From positions 28,547-92,546 of the forward strand of contig NZ_MUIO01000044.1 of the NCBI RefSeq assembly GCF_002087235.1: a DNA stretch of 64,000 nt, written 5' to 3'. A program made the position numbers and the translations under genes. The DNA comes from Pseudomonas floridensis (GTDB taxonomy: Bacteria > Pseudomonadota > Gammaproteobacteria > Pseudomonadales > Pseudomonadaceae). Of this stretch, positions 46,181 through 54,901 are shown piece by piece. Each line of letters begins with the position of its first letter. Position 1 is the stretch's first letter. The notes beneath the pieces are model-generated. The model searched no databases and was not told the origin of the DNA. It saw only the letters and a list, made by a program, of their open reading frames with translations.

Positions 46181-47494
46181 TTATTGGGCAAACAGCGCGG
46201 GTCTGGTGCCCAGGCTGATGACTTTCGGAAATTCATCAATCTGCACCTGGGCCGAGCAGCGCGCTTCGTGGCAGGTCCAGGGTGTCTCAGTTTCGAACCG
46301 GCCTTTTTCAGGCTGGCCGCTGTCGATCATTTCGACGTTGCCGCGCTGCATGCTGCTGGCTTCAACGTGGGTCAGGTGCGGCACGCCGGTGGTCCAGGCC
46401 ACCAGAATCTGTTCCGGTCCGCGGGCAAACCTCAGCAGGTAGGTTGAAGCCATTTCGTGGCTGCGCCCGGCGTCGTACTGGTAATCGAGCAGAATCTTGC
46501 TGATGGCCTTGAGCGTCGCGTAGGCGGGTTTGACACTCAGGTCGTGTCGGAGCAGGCCGAAATTCTGTTGCGGATCATCGGCGTCAGTGCCGCTGTCGAT
46601 CAGCCCGTACCACCACAGGCCCTTGATGTCCGTCAGGGTGCGAGCCAGAAAAAAACTTCGGGCGAGAAACGCCGCCTGGTTCCGTTCGCTGACACTGCAT
46701 GTGCCGGTGCCCGTCGGCCAGCCCATTTCGGTGAGGTATAACGGCACCGGACGGGTCGCCAGCGCCCGCAGCTCGGCGTCGATCCAGCGCAGCCAGGCGA
46801 TCCAGCGCTCGGGGGTGTGACGCTGCTCCTGTCTGCAGTGCACGTAGGGATGCAGTGACAGGCCATCGACCTGATTGAGCAGGCCATTCTGTATCAGTCG
46901 GTCGGCGAAACCGACGTCCATGCCCAGACTGGTCACGGCACCGGCGAGAACCGTCACCGGTTGTTTGTGTTGTCTGATGCGGGCGGCGGTTTCTTCCACC
47001 AGATTGCTGTAGTCCTTGGCTGCCCATGCATCGGCGGGATTGTCCCGATCCCACTCGTTCCAGATCTCGTAAAGATCGACCTGGTCGGCAAGCTCCCGGG
47101 TAACGAAACTGACGTAATTGCCAAACGCCTGTCGTACGGCAGGGTGACGCGGCTTCGCGTTGTTCTCGTAATACGGGCTGCCATAGCCCAGTACCAACAG
47201 GGGGCGTAGCCGATGCGTGCGCACCTCGTTGAGGTAGGACTGCCAGACCGGATCGATGCGCAGGAAACCCCGTCGAGGTTCGACGCCGGTCCAGTAGGCC
47301 CGGTCGCGTACCGAGTTCACGCCTGCACGTTCCAACAACTCGAGCGCGGTGGTCGGTGTACGGTTGCTGTGCATCAAAGAGGTGTCCACGCCAATGATGA
47401 ATTGATCCTCGCCGCTGGCGACGAGGCTGGAGAGCAGGCCCAGCAGAAAGGCCGTCAGCGATCGTCGTCGACGGGATGCGGATGGCTTGGGCAT
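46181..47494 (-). CDS. GH39-like glycoside hydrolase of the polysaccharide operon (PslG-like)
   Basis: About 437 residues. An N-terminal basic patch and hydrophobic segment (LTAFLLGLLSSLVA) form a signal or anchor, placing the enzyme in the periplasm. The clan GH-A barrel has acid/base Glu147 in YEIWNEWD and nucleophile Glu256 in YLTEMGWP. The layout resembles PslG, a glycosidase within the Psl operon that trims polymer and aids biofilm formation. A TTG at 47506 is an alternative start. Substrate would be this operon's own polymer, by inference. Confidence 0.82.
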   Translation of the reverse strand: MPKPSASRRRRSLTAFLLGLLSSLVASGEDQFIIGVDTSLMHSNRTPTTALELLERAGVNSVRDRAYWTGVEPRRGFLRIDPVWQSYLNEVRTHRLRPLLVLGYGSPYYENNAKPRHPAVRQAFGNYVSFVTRELADQVDLYEIWNEWDRDNPADAWAAKDYSNLVEETAARIRQHKQPVTVLAGAVTSLGMDVGFADRLIQNGLLNQVDGLSLHPYVHCRQEQRHTPERWIAWLRWIDAELRALATRPVPLYLTEMGWPTGTGTCSVSERNQAAFLARSFFLARTLTDIKGLWWYGLIDSGTDADDPQQNFGLLRHDLSVKPAYATLKAISKILLDYQYDAGRSHEMASTYLLRFARGPEQILVAWTTGVPHLTHVEASSMQRGNVEMIDSGQPEKGRFETETPWTCHEARCSAQVQIDEFPKVISLGTRPALFAQ

Positions 47495-47581
47495 GTTTCG
47501 TCTCAATCAGGAACCACGGTCGGCCGTGCGTCCCGGCAGGGCACGGGCCGCTGACGGTCACTGCGTCGGAGAGGCTGGTCG

Positions 47582-48832
47582 TCAGACCGGGTTGTACTGG
47601 CGCTGCTCTGGCGTCGTGATGCTGTCCAGCACGGTCTGGGTGAAAATGCTTTCGTATTGGTCGAGCATCAGTTCGAGGCTCAGCAGCGATGCAACGCTAT
47701 TGCGTGCCTGAGCTCTGAGGCGCGCCAGCAAGCGTGGCTGCTGATGCAACTTGAGCATCGCCAGCCCCAGCGAGTCCGGATCATCCGGGCTGCACAACAA
47801 ACCGTTGAGCTGATCCTGAATGATCTCCGTCAACCCCCCCATGCGGCTGGCGATGACCGGGCGTGAATAGGCGCAGGCTTCCACCGCGACCATGCCGAAC
47901 GGCTCGTTCCAGACCGAGGGCACCACCGCCACGTCGATCTGGTTGTAGAACTCTTCCGGCTTCTGGTACCCGACAAAGCGGATGTTGGGTGACGTCACCA
48001 TGGCCTTGAAGCGCTTCTCGTCGTTCAACTGGCCGCGCCCGGCAATGTGCAGCGTGGCGTCGAACGGCAGGTGCTGAAACTGGTCGATCAGCCAGCCCAC
48101 GCCTTTGGGGTCGGACAAGGTACCCAGGTAGCCGAAGCGTAGCGGCGCGTTGTCCGGTCTTGCCTCGGTCTGACTGGCTTTGACGGTTTGCGGCGGGGCA
48201 ATCGGGAGGGGGCTCGCGTTGTGTACCACGTAGCCTTTGGCGCCCTTGAAATAGCCTTGGGACTGAAGGGTGTCGAGCATATACCGGCTGACACCGACCA
48301 CTGTGCTGACCTGCGCCGAGCGCTCGTCGTGGCCTTTGCGAAACTGCTTGCACATCACGCACTGCCGCTGGCAGCTGTGACCTTTCTTGAACATGGTGCT
48401 GCTCGGACAGAGCAGGTAGAGGTCATGCAGCACCTGCACGATCGGCCGGCCGGACGCGGTGATTTCGTCCCACGCCGAGACCGACCAGCCCGTCAGGTTA
48501 TGGCACACCACCAGGTCCGGCTGCTCCAGCTCCATGACCCGGCTGACGTACTCACGCATGCTGACGTTGTAGCGGTCACGCAGGTGCCAGCCGAGCCGGA
48601 CCAGTCGGCCGGGTCGCTGCGCGGTAAAGTGCCAGTAGAGGTTATGCAGACCGGCACGGTAGACCTTGATCTGGTTGACGGCCGTCATGTGCAGGCCTTG
48701 CTGCTCGGTGGTGGCAAGCACGGCGACCTTGTGGCCGCGGTGTTGCAGACCTTCGACCGTACGCTGCAGGATGATTTCCGCGCCACCGCCGACATCAGGC
48801 GCATACAGGCTGCTGATAAAGAGGATTTTCAT
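47582..48832 (-). CDS. Glycosyltransferase family 4
   Basis: A 416-residue GT-B enzyme: MKILFISSLYAPDVGGGAEI at the N-terminus (glycine loop), KPEEFYNQIDVAVVPSVWNE and EPFGMVAVEACAYSRPVIAS as the donor motif. CQRQCVMCKQFRKGH is a Cys-rich insertion common in a subset of GT4s. Its ATG overlaps the preceding GT2 stop by 4 nt (ATGA), indicating coupling. Confidence 0.88.
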   Translation of the reverse strand: MKILFISSLYAPDVGGGAEIILQRTVEGLQHRGHKVAVLATTEQQGLHMTAVNQIKVYRAGLHNLYWHFTAQRPGRLVRLGWHLRDRYNVSMREYVSRVMELEQPDLVVCHNLTGWSVSAWDEITASGRPIVQVLHDLYLLCPSSTMFKKGHSCQRQCVMCKQFRKGHDERSAQVSTVVGVSRYMLDTLQSQGYFKGAKGYVVHNASPLPIAPPQTVKASQTEARPDNAPLRFGYLGTLSDPKGVGWLIDQFQHLPFDATLHIAGRGQLNDEKRFKAMVTSPNIRFVGYQKPEEFYNQIDVAVVPSVWNEPFGMVAVEACAYSRPVIASRMGGLTEIIQDQLNGLLCSPDDPDSLGLAMLKLHQQPRLLARLRAQARNSVASLLSLELMLDQYESIFTQTVLDSITTPEQRQYNPV

Positions 48833-49830
48833 AGAGGATATGACCTGTTCAAGCCCAGTACGCCAGCCTCGCCATCGTTGATGGCCTGCTCGATCAGGCT
48901 CAACCGCTGCCCGGCATCACAACGCCTGGCGATCACGCGCAGCAGGCAGAAGAACACCCAACGGTTGAGCCGGTAAAGCAACGGGGAAGACGCCCAGATA
49001 TTTTTATCGAACCAGGCCTGGTTGCGTGCGCCGTAATAGGCGCGTAGATCCGAACCGGCCAGCAGGTAGTTTTCGTAGACGTTGCGGGTACGGGCCTTAA
49101 TGTTCCAGGAATCTTCCAGATCGTCGAGCAGCGCCTCGGGCACCAGAAAGATTCGCCCGCCACCGGCGGTGATTCGCCAGGTGTATTCACTGTCATCGGC
49201 ATAGAGCTTCAGGGCTTCCAGCGGCAGACCGATGCGGATGAACAGGCTGCGATGGGCCAGCAGCCCGCCGTACGTGGCGAAGGGCAGTTGCACCATCTGT
49301 GGTACGCCTTGGGTCGCCAGCGGTTTGCCCCAGGGCAGGCGACGCCAGAGTTTGTAAGGCAACTGGGCGATGTGAAAGCCAAAAAAGCTCGACCTGAGCT
49401 GGATGGCGAAGCGGCGAGGTACACCCGCCGCGATATCGGCCTGATGGGTCGGACGAAACCCGAGCACGGCGGTCTTGTCCTGGCCATCAATCTTTTCTCG
49501 CTGGTGCAGGTAACGGTGCAGGACTTCGATCGCATTGATGGTCGGCGCGTTGTCATCGTCCATCAGCCAGATGTATTCGGCGCCGGCTTCCAGGGCGGCC
49601 TTGATGCCGACCGAATAACCATGCGCCGACCCGGTATTGTGCTCCAGCCAGATCACTTCGACCCGACCGGGCCACTTGCTGCTCAGGTTCTGCAGTGGCG
49701 CGACCGACGCATTGCTGACAATGATGACACGCTCGATCAGCGGGCTTTCCAGCGAACGGCTGACCAGCGTATGCAGGTAGTTGAAACGGTCACCATAGGT
49801 GAGCGTCACCAGAGTGGTCCGGTGGGTCAT
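48829..49830 (-). CDS. Glycosyltransferase family 2
   Basis: About 333 residues, GT-A fold: TLVTLTYGDRFNYLHTLVSR, metal-binding WLMDDDNAPTINA (DxD) and TQGVPQMVQLPFATYGGLLA. This pattern resembles the GT2 galactofuranosyl/rhamnosyltransferase group. The chosen ATG at 49830 starts the conserved sequence; a longer upstream frame of 30 codons has no family features. Downstream of the RfaH-like gene by 122 bp. Confidence 0.85.
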   Translation of the reverse strand: MTHRTTLVTLTYGDRFNYLHTLVSRSLESPLIERVIIVSNASVAPLQNLSSKWPGRVEVIWLEHNTGSAHGYSVGIKAALEAGAEYIWLMDDDNAPTINAIEVLHRYLHQREKIDGQDKTAVLGFRPTHQADIAAGVPRRFAIQLRSSFFGFHIAQLPYKLWRRLPWGKPLATQGVPQMVQLPFATYGGLLAHRSLFIRIGLPLEALKLYADDSEYTWRITAGGGRIFLVPEALLDDLEDSWNIKARTRNVYENYLLAGSDLRAYYGARNQAWFDKNIWASSPLLYRLNRWVFFCLLRVIARRCDAGQRLSLIEQAINDGEAGVLGLNRSYPL

Positions 49831-49952
49831 GATCAGGTTCCGGTGTCGATGTTGAAGTAACTGCCGGTGAACAGGTTTTCGTGAAGGGTGAGCAAGACTG
49901 TTTACGCCTGCGTACTTCATGCCGCATGACGCTCTGCCACGAGTGGATCTGG

Positions 49953-50465
49953 CTAGGCCCGTGCTTCCATTCGCGCCAGGCTGCTGATCGGCAGCACGAC
50001 TTTTTGCTGGCGTTGCAGCAGGTTGAGCAGGATCACGGCGCGCTCGGTGCCGTCCGTGGCGACGAAAATGGCTTCGACGTCGCAGAATCCGGCGGCCATA
50101 ACCCGCACATGCTCGCCGTGAGTGAAACGGGTACTCGGAGGCGGTGCCGACAAGCGTTGACGAATCTGTTCGATCAAGTCGTCCTGCACCGGTATCGGCT
50201 GCCCGCCAAAGGTGACGATACGCGCCACACCACGGGTCGAGCGAATCGGATACCAGTTGTCATGCATCTGGTCCATGCGGATGAACAGGTAGCCCGGAAA
50301 CAATTCTTCGTCGGCCGGTGCCCTGGCAACGCGTTTTTTCTCTGCGGCCTTGAGCGGGCGATAGCATTCGAAGTGCTGGCGCTGCAGGTGCTCTTCGGCA
50401 CGTGCTTCCTGGCGAGGCTTGGTCTGGATCAGATACCAGCGAGGTGGTTGTTCGAATGAGGACAT
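49953..50465 (-). CDS. rfaH: RfaH-like transcription antitermination factor (NusG paralogue)
   Basis: A 170-residue NusG-family protein close to RfaH. The NGN domain is residues 8-105 (RWYLIQTKPRQEARAEEHLQ, ELFPGYLFIRMD, TRGVARIVTFGGQPIPV). The C-terminal KOW-like domain is residues 115-168 (HGEHVRVMAAGFCDVEAIF, DGTERAVILLNLLQ). The latter matches the RfaH C-terminus more than general NusG. RfaH is recruited to polymerase paused at ops and suppresses Rho termination across long operons. Such an ops sequence lies in this operon's leader. Housekeeping NusG would sit with secE and rplK, not here. It starts 5 bp after the WbqC stop. Confidence 0.88.
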   Translation of the reverse strand: MSSFEQPPRWYLIQTKPRQEARAEEHLQRQHFECYRPLKAAEKKRVARAPADEELFPGYLFIRMDQMHDNWYPIRSTRGVARIVTFGGQPIPVQDDLIEQIRQRLSAPPPSTRFTHGEHVRVMAAGFCDVEAIFVATDGTERAVILLNLLQRQQKVVLPISSLARMEARA

Positions 50466-50470
50466 GGGGA

Positions 50471-51259
50471 TCACTCCACTGCCAGCTGTGAAGGGGAGGC
50501 CGGTTGCAACTCGGGACCCATCCGCGTGAATGCATCGTTTGCCGGTTGCAACTCGTCGGTACTGCAATGCGCCAGCAGCGCCTGTACGTGCTCGACGCTG
50601 TTGAACATCAGCACGTCGATGATCGACAGGTCGCTCACGAACGGCTGGCCAAACTGCGGATAGCTGATCGGCTGCATCGCAAAGAAACGCAACAGCAGGC
50701 CGTTGCGCGCGAAGTGATCACGGTCATACAGCTGCAGACCGCCCAGCGGATTGAGTACCGAGGTGGCGGACAGGGCGTGGGCGACCCGAATCACCCGGTC
50801 CTGCTTGTCAATGCAGCCGGAGATGTTCAGGTCGGAACCACGCACGATCGGCGTATTGATCTGCAGGTACGCGCACAGCTCGCGCAGGCTGTTTTCCACG
50901 TACAGCGCCAGGTTCTGTTGTGGGTGACGGATCAGCCGCTCCAGCAAGGGCATGACCTGCGCAAAATACGGCGCCTTGCGGTAGTTCTGGGCAATGGCAT
51001 TGATCAGGCGGGTGGCTTCTTCGGCAAACGGCTCGATCAGGCTGCGCTGCATGATCGGCAGTTCGAAGTGGGCTTTTTTCAGCGGAAATGTGATCAGTCT
51101 GGCCTGGCCGTTGCTCAGGATCCGGTTGCGGTTCACCCAGCCTGCGCGGATGTACTGCAAGTCGTCGCCCAGGACGAATACATCCGCGGCTGCGATCAGC
51201 TGGAAGTAGCCCAGATAGGGAAACAGATAGGGCTGCATCATTGCTACGGTTCTGGCCAT
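50471..51259 (-). CDS. WbqC family protein
   Basis: About 262 residues with the WbqC signature: VAMMQPYLFPYLGYFQLIAA, DDLQYIRAGWVNRNRIL, LITFPLKKAHFELPI and LGGLQLYDRDHFARNGL. These proteins accompany amino-sugar modification genes in O-antigen and capsule clusters; their biochemical role is not settled. The ATG at 51259 follows AAGGA by about 7 nt; a TTG two codons upstream is possible. It may act with the DegT aminotransferase of this operon. Confidence 0.82.
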   Translation of the reverse strand: MARTVAMMQPYLFPYLGYFQLIAAADVFVLGDDLQYIRAGWVNRNRILSNGQARLITFPLKKAHFELPIMQRSLIEPFAEEATRLINAIAQNYRKAPYFAQVMPLLERLIRHPQQNLALYVENSLRELCAYLQINTPIVRGSDLNISGCIDKQDRVIRVAHALSATSVLNPLGGLQLYDRDHFARNGLLLRFFAMQPISYPQFGQPFVSDLSIIDVLMFNSVEHVQALLAHCSTDELQPANDAFTRMGPELQPASPSQLAVE

Positions 51260-51303
51260 GCTCAAGTCCTTTCAAGACGTGGAGGTGAACGTCGTCGTTG
51301 CGT

Positions 51304-53520
51304 TCACTTGTTGACGGGGTGGTAGTTGTAGCCATATGCCGCGCAGTCGTAATCGGAGGTGGTCGCCTTGCGCACGACGGCGTTGAAAATGGCCCCTTTG
51401 ATCAGAATGCCGTTCTGCCCGAGTCTGCGTTTGCAGGCCTCGACTTCCTTGAGGGTGGTCACGCCAAAGCGCGCAACCAGCAGGCAGGTGCCCGCCTGGC
51501 GGCCGACCAGCGTGGCGTCGGTCACCGCCAGAATGGGCGGCGTATCGACCAGGATCAGGTCGTACAGCGGAGACAGCTCGGTGAGCATCTTGTTGAAATT
51601 GTCATGCATCAGCAGTTCCGAAGGGTTGGGCGCTGCGAAACCACAGGAAATGAAATCCAGGTGGCGAATCGGGGTGTGATTGATCACATCAGTGCATTTC
51701 AGGCGTGCGGCGAGCGTGTCGGACAGACCGTGCTTGGGCTGCAAACCGAAGATGCGGTGCAGGTAACCCTTGCGCATGTCGGCATCGATCAGCAGCACGC
51801 GCTTGCCGGTCTGCGCGATGATGGCCGCCAGGTTGCTGGACACGAACGATTTGCCCGCGCCCGGCGACGGGCTGGAAATCATCAGCACGTTGTTGCGTGC
51901 TTCGAGCATGGCGAAGTGCAGACTGGTGCGCAGGCTGCGCAATGATTCGATGGCCAGTTCGTTGGGCGCAGCGATGCTCAGCAGTTTCGATTCGTTGGGC
52001 GAAGCGCCGGTCTTGATGTTTTTCTCCAGGCGGTCCTGCTGACGCGAGTAGGGCAACGAGGCATAGACCGGCATGCCGCTGTTTTCGATGACTTCGGCGC
52101 TTTCCACGCCGCGGTAGAACGCCTGGCGAACGAATATGATGGTCACGGCCACCAGCGCGCCGACCAGAGTGGCCAGCAGCACCACCAGGGTTTTCATCGG
52201 CTTGACCGGTCTTTCGACGTTGGTGTCGGCGTTGTCGATGACCCGCACGTTGCCGATGCTGCCGGCTCGCAGGATGTCCTGCTCCTGACTCTTGTTCAGC
52301 ATCAGCGTGTAGGTCTGGCTGGTGACCTGCATGTCGCGGGTCAGGCGCAGCAGTTCCTGTTGCGTCATCGGCAAGGCTTCGATCTTTTTCAGCAGGCCCT
52401 GTTTTTGCTGCTCCAGCTGGCTCATCTGACTCATCAGACTGCGATAGGTCGGATGTTCCTGGGTGTAAAGCCGCTCGATTTCGACACGCTTGAGCTTCAG
52501 TTCCGAGAGCATCGAATCGAGTTTGACCACCTGGTCCAGCACCCCTTTGGTTTCGATGCTCAGGTCCACCGATTTGGCGCTGGTCTGGAAGTTGTTCAGA
52601 GCCACTTCCGACTCTTCCAGCTGCTTGCGCACCATGGGCAGTTGCGAGCGCAGAAATTGCAGGCGCTGGGCCGCTTCGGCCGAACTGCGTTCGACGTTCT
52701 GCCGCACGTACAGATGGCTGACTTCATCGAGAATCTTGTTGGCCCGGTCGGGGTCCTGGTCTTCGATGGACAGGTAAATGATGCCCGAGTCTTTGCCTGC
52801 TTCGGTGATCTTCAGACGGTTCTGATAGATCAGCGCCGAGGTCAGCGTGCGCTGGCGCGAGAGGGTGAATTCGGTGCCGGGATGTGCACGCAGGGCGGCG
52901 ACCTGGATCTTCACGCCATTGCCTTCGACGATGCGATTGGTGGCGCCGCTGAGCAGCAGGTTGTGGTCGCTGTCGTAGAGCGAAAACTGCTCGGGTTTGC
53001 CCGCCACCAACGTCAGTTTTTCACCCAGCAGTGCCTCGGGCACCTCCAACTGGAAGACGTCGATTTTCTCGCCGCCCCACGCGTACTGCGTAAGGCCGAA
53101 CAACGGCTCGGCCAGCGCACCGTCGTATTCGGGTTTGAACGTGCGATAGAGGTATGGGCCGATCACCGGGAAGAAATCCGGCGTCTGCACCAGATTCAGT
53201 TTCAGGTCGTCCACGACTTTGCCGAGCAGGGCGCGTGATTTGATCAGCTCTATTTCAGTGGTCGCCTGAGACACCGACGATGGCTTGTTGTTGATCTCGG
53301 GGGTGCCTTCGATCCCGACTTTCTTCGGTTCGATCTGGATCATCGCGCTGGCCTGGTACACCGGCGTGGCCAGGATGGCATACGCCAGACCGACGAGGAA
53401 AAACAGGCTCACGGTCCAGATGATCAACTTCTTGTGATCGAACAACATACGCAAGATAGTTGCCAAATCGATCCGGGTGTCCTGGTAGTAGTCCAGGGAA
53501 GGACGGTTCATGACGGTCAT
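51304..53520 (-). CDS. wzc: Polysaccharide co-polymerase with BY-kinase domain (Wzc type)
   Basis: A 738-residue inner-membrane protein that controls chain length and export. Wzz domain with two membrane helices (near residues 30-55 and 445-465) and a long periplasmic coiled coil. The cytoplasmic kinase has Walker A SPSPGAGKSFVSSN, Walker A' LLIDADMRKGYL and Walker B DLILVDTPPIL. A tyrosine-rich tail (TSDYDCAAYGYNYHPVNK) is the autophosphorylation site. The partner phosphatase Wzb is encoded directly upstream. Together with Wza it spans the envelope. Confidence 0.94.
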   Translation of the reverse strand: MTVMNRPSLDYYQDTRIDLATILRMLFDHKKLIIWTVSLFFLVGLAYAILATPVYQASAMIQIEPKKVGIEGTPEINNKPSSVSQATTEIELIKSRALLGKVVDDLKLNLVQTPDFFPVIGPYLYRTFKPEYDGALAEPLFGLTQYAWGGEKIDVFQLEVPEALLGEKLTLVAGKPEQFSLYDSDHNLLLSGATNRIVEGNGVKIQVAALRAHPGTEFTLSRQRTLTSALIYQNRLKITEAGKDSGIIYLSIEDQDPDRANKILDEVSHLYVRQNVERSSAEAAQRLQFLRSQLPMVRKQLEESEVALNNFQTSAKSVDLSIETKGVLDQVVKLDSMLSELKLKRVEIERLYTQEHPTYRSLMSQMSQLEQQKQGLLKKIEALPMTQQELLRLTRDMQVTSQTYTLMLNKSQEQDILRAGSIGNVRVIDNADTNVERPVKPMKTLVVLLATLVGALVAVTIIFVRQAFYRGVESAEVIENSGMPVYASLPYSRQQDRLEKNIKTGASPNESKLLSIAAPNELAIESLRSLRTSLHFAMLEARNNVLMISSPSPGAGKSFVSSNLAAIIAQTGKRVLLIDADMRKGYLHRIFGLQPKHGLSDTLAARLKCTDVINHTPIRHLDFISCGFAAPNPSELLMHDNFNKMLTELSPLYDLILVDTPPILAVTDATLVGRQAGTCLLVARFGVTTLKEVEACKRRLGQNGILIKGAIFNAVVRKATTSDYDCAAYGYNYHPVNK

Positions 53521-53973
53521 TTATCTTGTTTCTCCTGACTGAAGATGAGGAAGCCAGTCATCGACGCACCGCGAGAGATGCTGATAGGTCTGTTCAAAGG
53601 CTGACTTGGGTCGCTGATACGGGTCGGCTATTTCGAGCGTGTGTTGCCACTTGCCGATCAGGAACGTTCTGCCCCGTACTTCCGGCGCCAGCTTGAGAAT
53701 CCTTGGGATATGCGCCTGCTCCATCAGCAGGATCAGGTCCGCCTGATGCAGCAGGTGCCGGTTGACCTGACGCGCTTCGTGGCGGCGTGTCGGCACGTGA
53801 TGCGATTGCAGGACCGCCTTGGCCAGCGGATCCATCGGCGAGCCGGACAGCGCGGCGATCCCGGCCGACTGAACACGCACCTCGGGTTCTGCCAGGCGAT
53901 GGCGCAACAGCGCCACGGCCATGGGACTGCGGCAGATGTTGCCGACGCACACCACAAGAACATTACTGAACAT
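53521..53973 (-). CDS. wzb: Low-molecular-weight protein tyrosine phosphatase (Wzb type)
   Basis: A 150-residue cytoplasmic phosphatase: active loop VCVGNICRSP with nucleophile Cys9 and Arg15 (CX5R), and the general acid in EIADPYQRPKSAFEQTY (the DPY motif). It dephosphorylates the Wzc tyrosine tail, which is needed for cycles of polymerisation. It overlaps the preceding GT2 by 11 nt and abuts the wzc start. Confidence 0.93.
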   Translation of the reverse strand: MFSNVLVVCVGNICRSPMAVALLRHRLAEPEVRVQSAGIAALSGSPMDPLAKAVLQSHHVPTRRHEARQVNRHLLHQADLILLMEQAHIPRILKLAPEVRGRTFLIGKWQHTLEIADPYQRPKSAFEQTYQHLSRCVDDWLPHLQSGETR

Positions 53974-54898
53974 GGGCTTTGCCGGTGGCGGACCAGAGTC
54001 GTTTGCTCAGGTTGACGGTAAAATTGCGCGCTACCATCAACAGCGTCTGCAGTTTGTGGCGAGGTTCGAGCGCCGCCAGCGACAGGCAGACCGTCTGCAT
54101 CAGGAAGTATTCGTACAGCGGCTGATTGCCAAGACGGTTGTAGTAGTTGGCCAGGCTGGAACAGGTCTGCAGGCTCATGTGCAACTTGCGCTTGTCGCTG
54201 CGCATCGAAAACACCCCGCCGGGGTGCAGCCGGTACGCCGCAGGCTTGATCTCGGCGATGAATTTGCCTTTGCCGTACGCGCCGAGCAGCGACCACCAGC
54301 AGAGGTCGTTCAGCGGTGCGATGCGGATGTGCAGCTCCGGTGGCATGACGCTGAACACGTTGCGAAAGCAGGTGGTCAGGGTCGAGATGCGCCGCGCCTT
54401 CTGCAACTCCAGGCTGGTAGCATCGGCGCGCAGATCACCCTGCAACTGAATGCCGTACTCACCGTTTTCGTCGAAGGCGAAGGCGTCGTGATAGGTGATG
54501 ACGTAGTCGGGATGGCTTTCGAGGAAATCCACCTGCAATTGCAGCTTGCGCGGATCCGTCCAGTAGTCGTCGGCTTCGCAGTAGGCGATGTAACGCCCGC
54601 GGGCCTTGGCGAACAGGTTCGGTACGCAGGGAATGCCCTGGCTGTACTGATTGACCTGTTGATAGAAGGGCCGAATGATCGTCGGATGGCGTTCGGTGTA
54701 TTGCGCAATGATGCGTGCCGTGCCGTCGGTTGAGGCATCGTCATGCACCAGAATCTCGTAGGCGAACGAGGTCTGCTGCGACAGAAACCCGTCCAGCGTC
54801 TGAGCGATGAAGGCTTCCTGGTTGTAGGCCGGGCAGACAATGCTCAGCAGCGGGGGCTCCGGGCGGGTCGTGCCGGTGGTTTTTGCAGTGACATCCAT
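53963..54898 (-). CDS. Glycosyltransferase family 2
   Basis: A 311-residue GT-A enzyme: LLSIVCPAYNQEAFIAQTLD, EILVHDDASTDGTARIIAQY, AYCEADDYWTDPRKLQLQV (metal site DDYW). The pattern is common in exopolysaccharide glycosyltransferases of unclear sugar specificity. The stop overlaps the wzb start by 11 nt, and the wzx gene ends 3 bp upstream. Confidence 0.9.
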   Translation of the reverse strand: MDVTAKTTGTTRPEPPLLSIVCPAYNQEAFIAQTLDGFLSQQTSFAYEILVHDDASTDGTARIIAQYTERHPTIIRPFYQQVNQYSQGIPCVPNLFAKARGRYIAYCEADDYWTDPRKLQLQVDFLESHPDYVITYHDAFAFDENGEYGIQLQGDLRADATSLELQKARRISTLTTCFRNVFSVMPPELHIRIAPLNDLCWWSLLGAYGKGKFIAEIKPAAYRLHPGGVFSMRSDKRKLHMSLQTCSSLANYYNRLGNQPLYEYFLMQTVCLSLAALEPRHKLQTLLMVARNFTVNLSKRLWSATGKAHVQ

Positions 54899-54901
54899 GG
54901 C

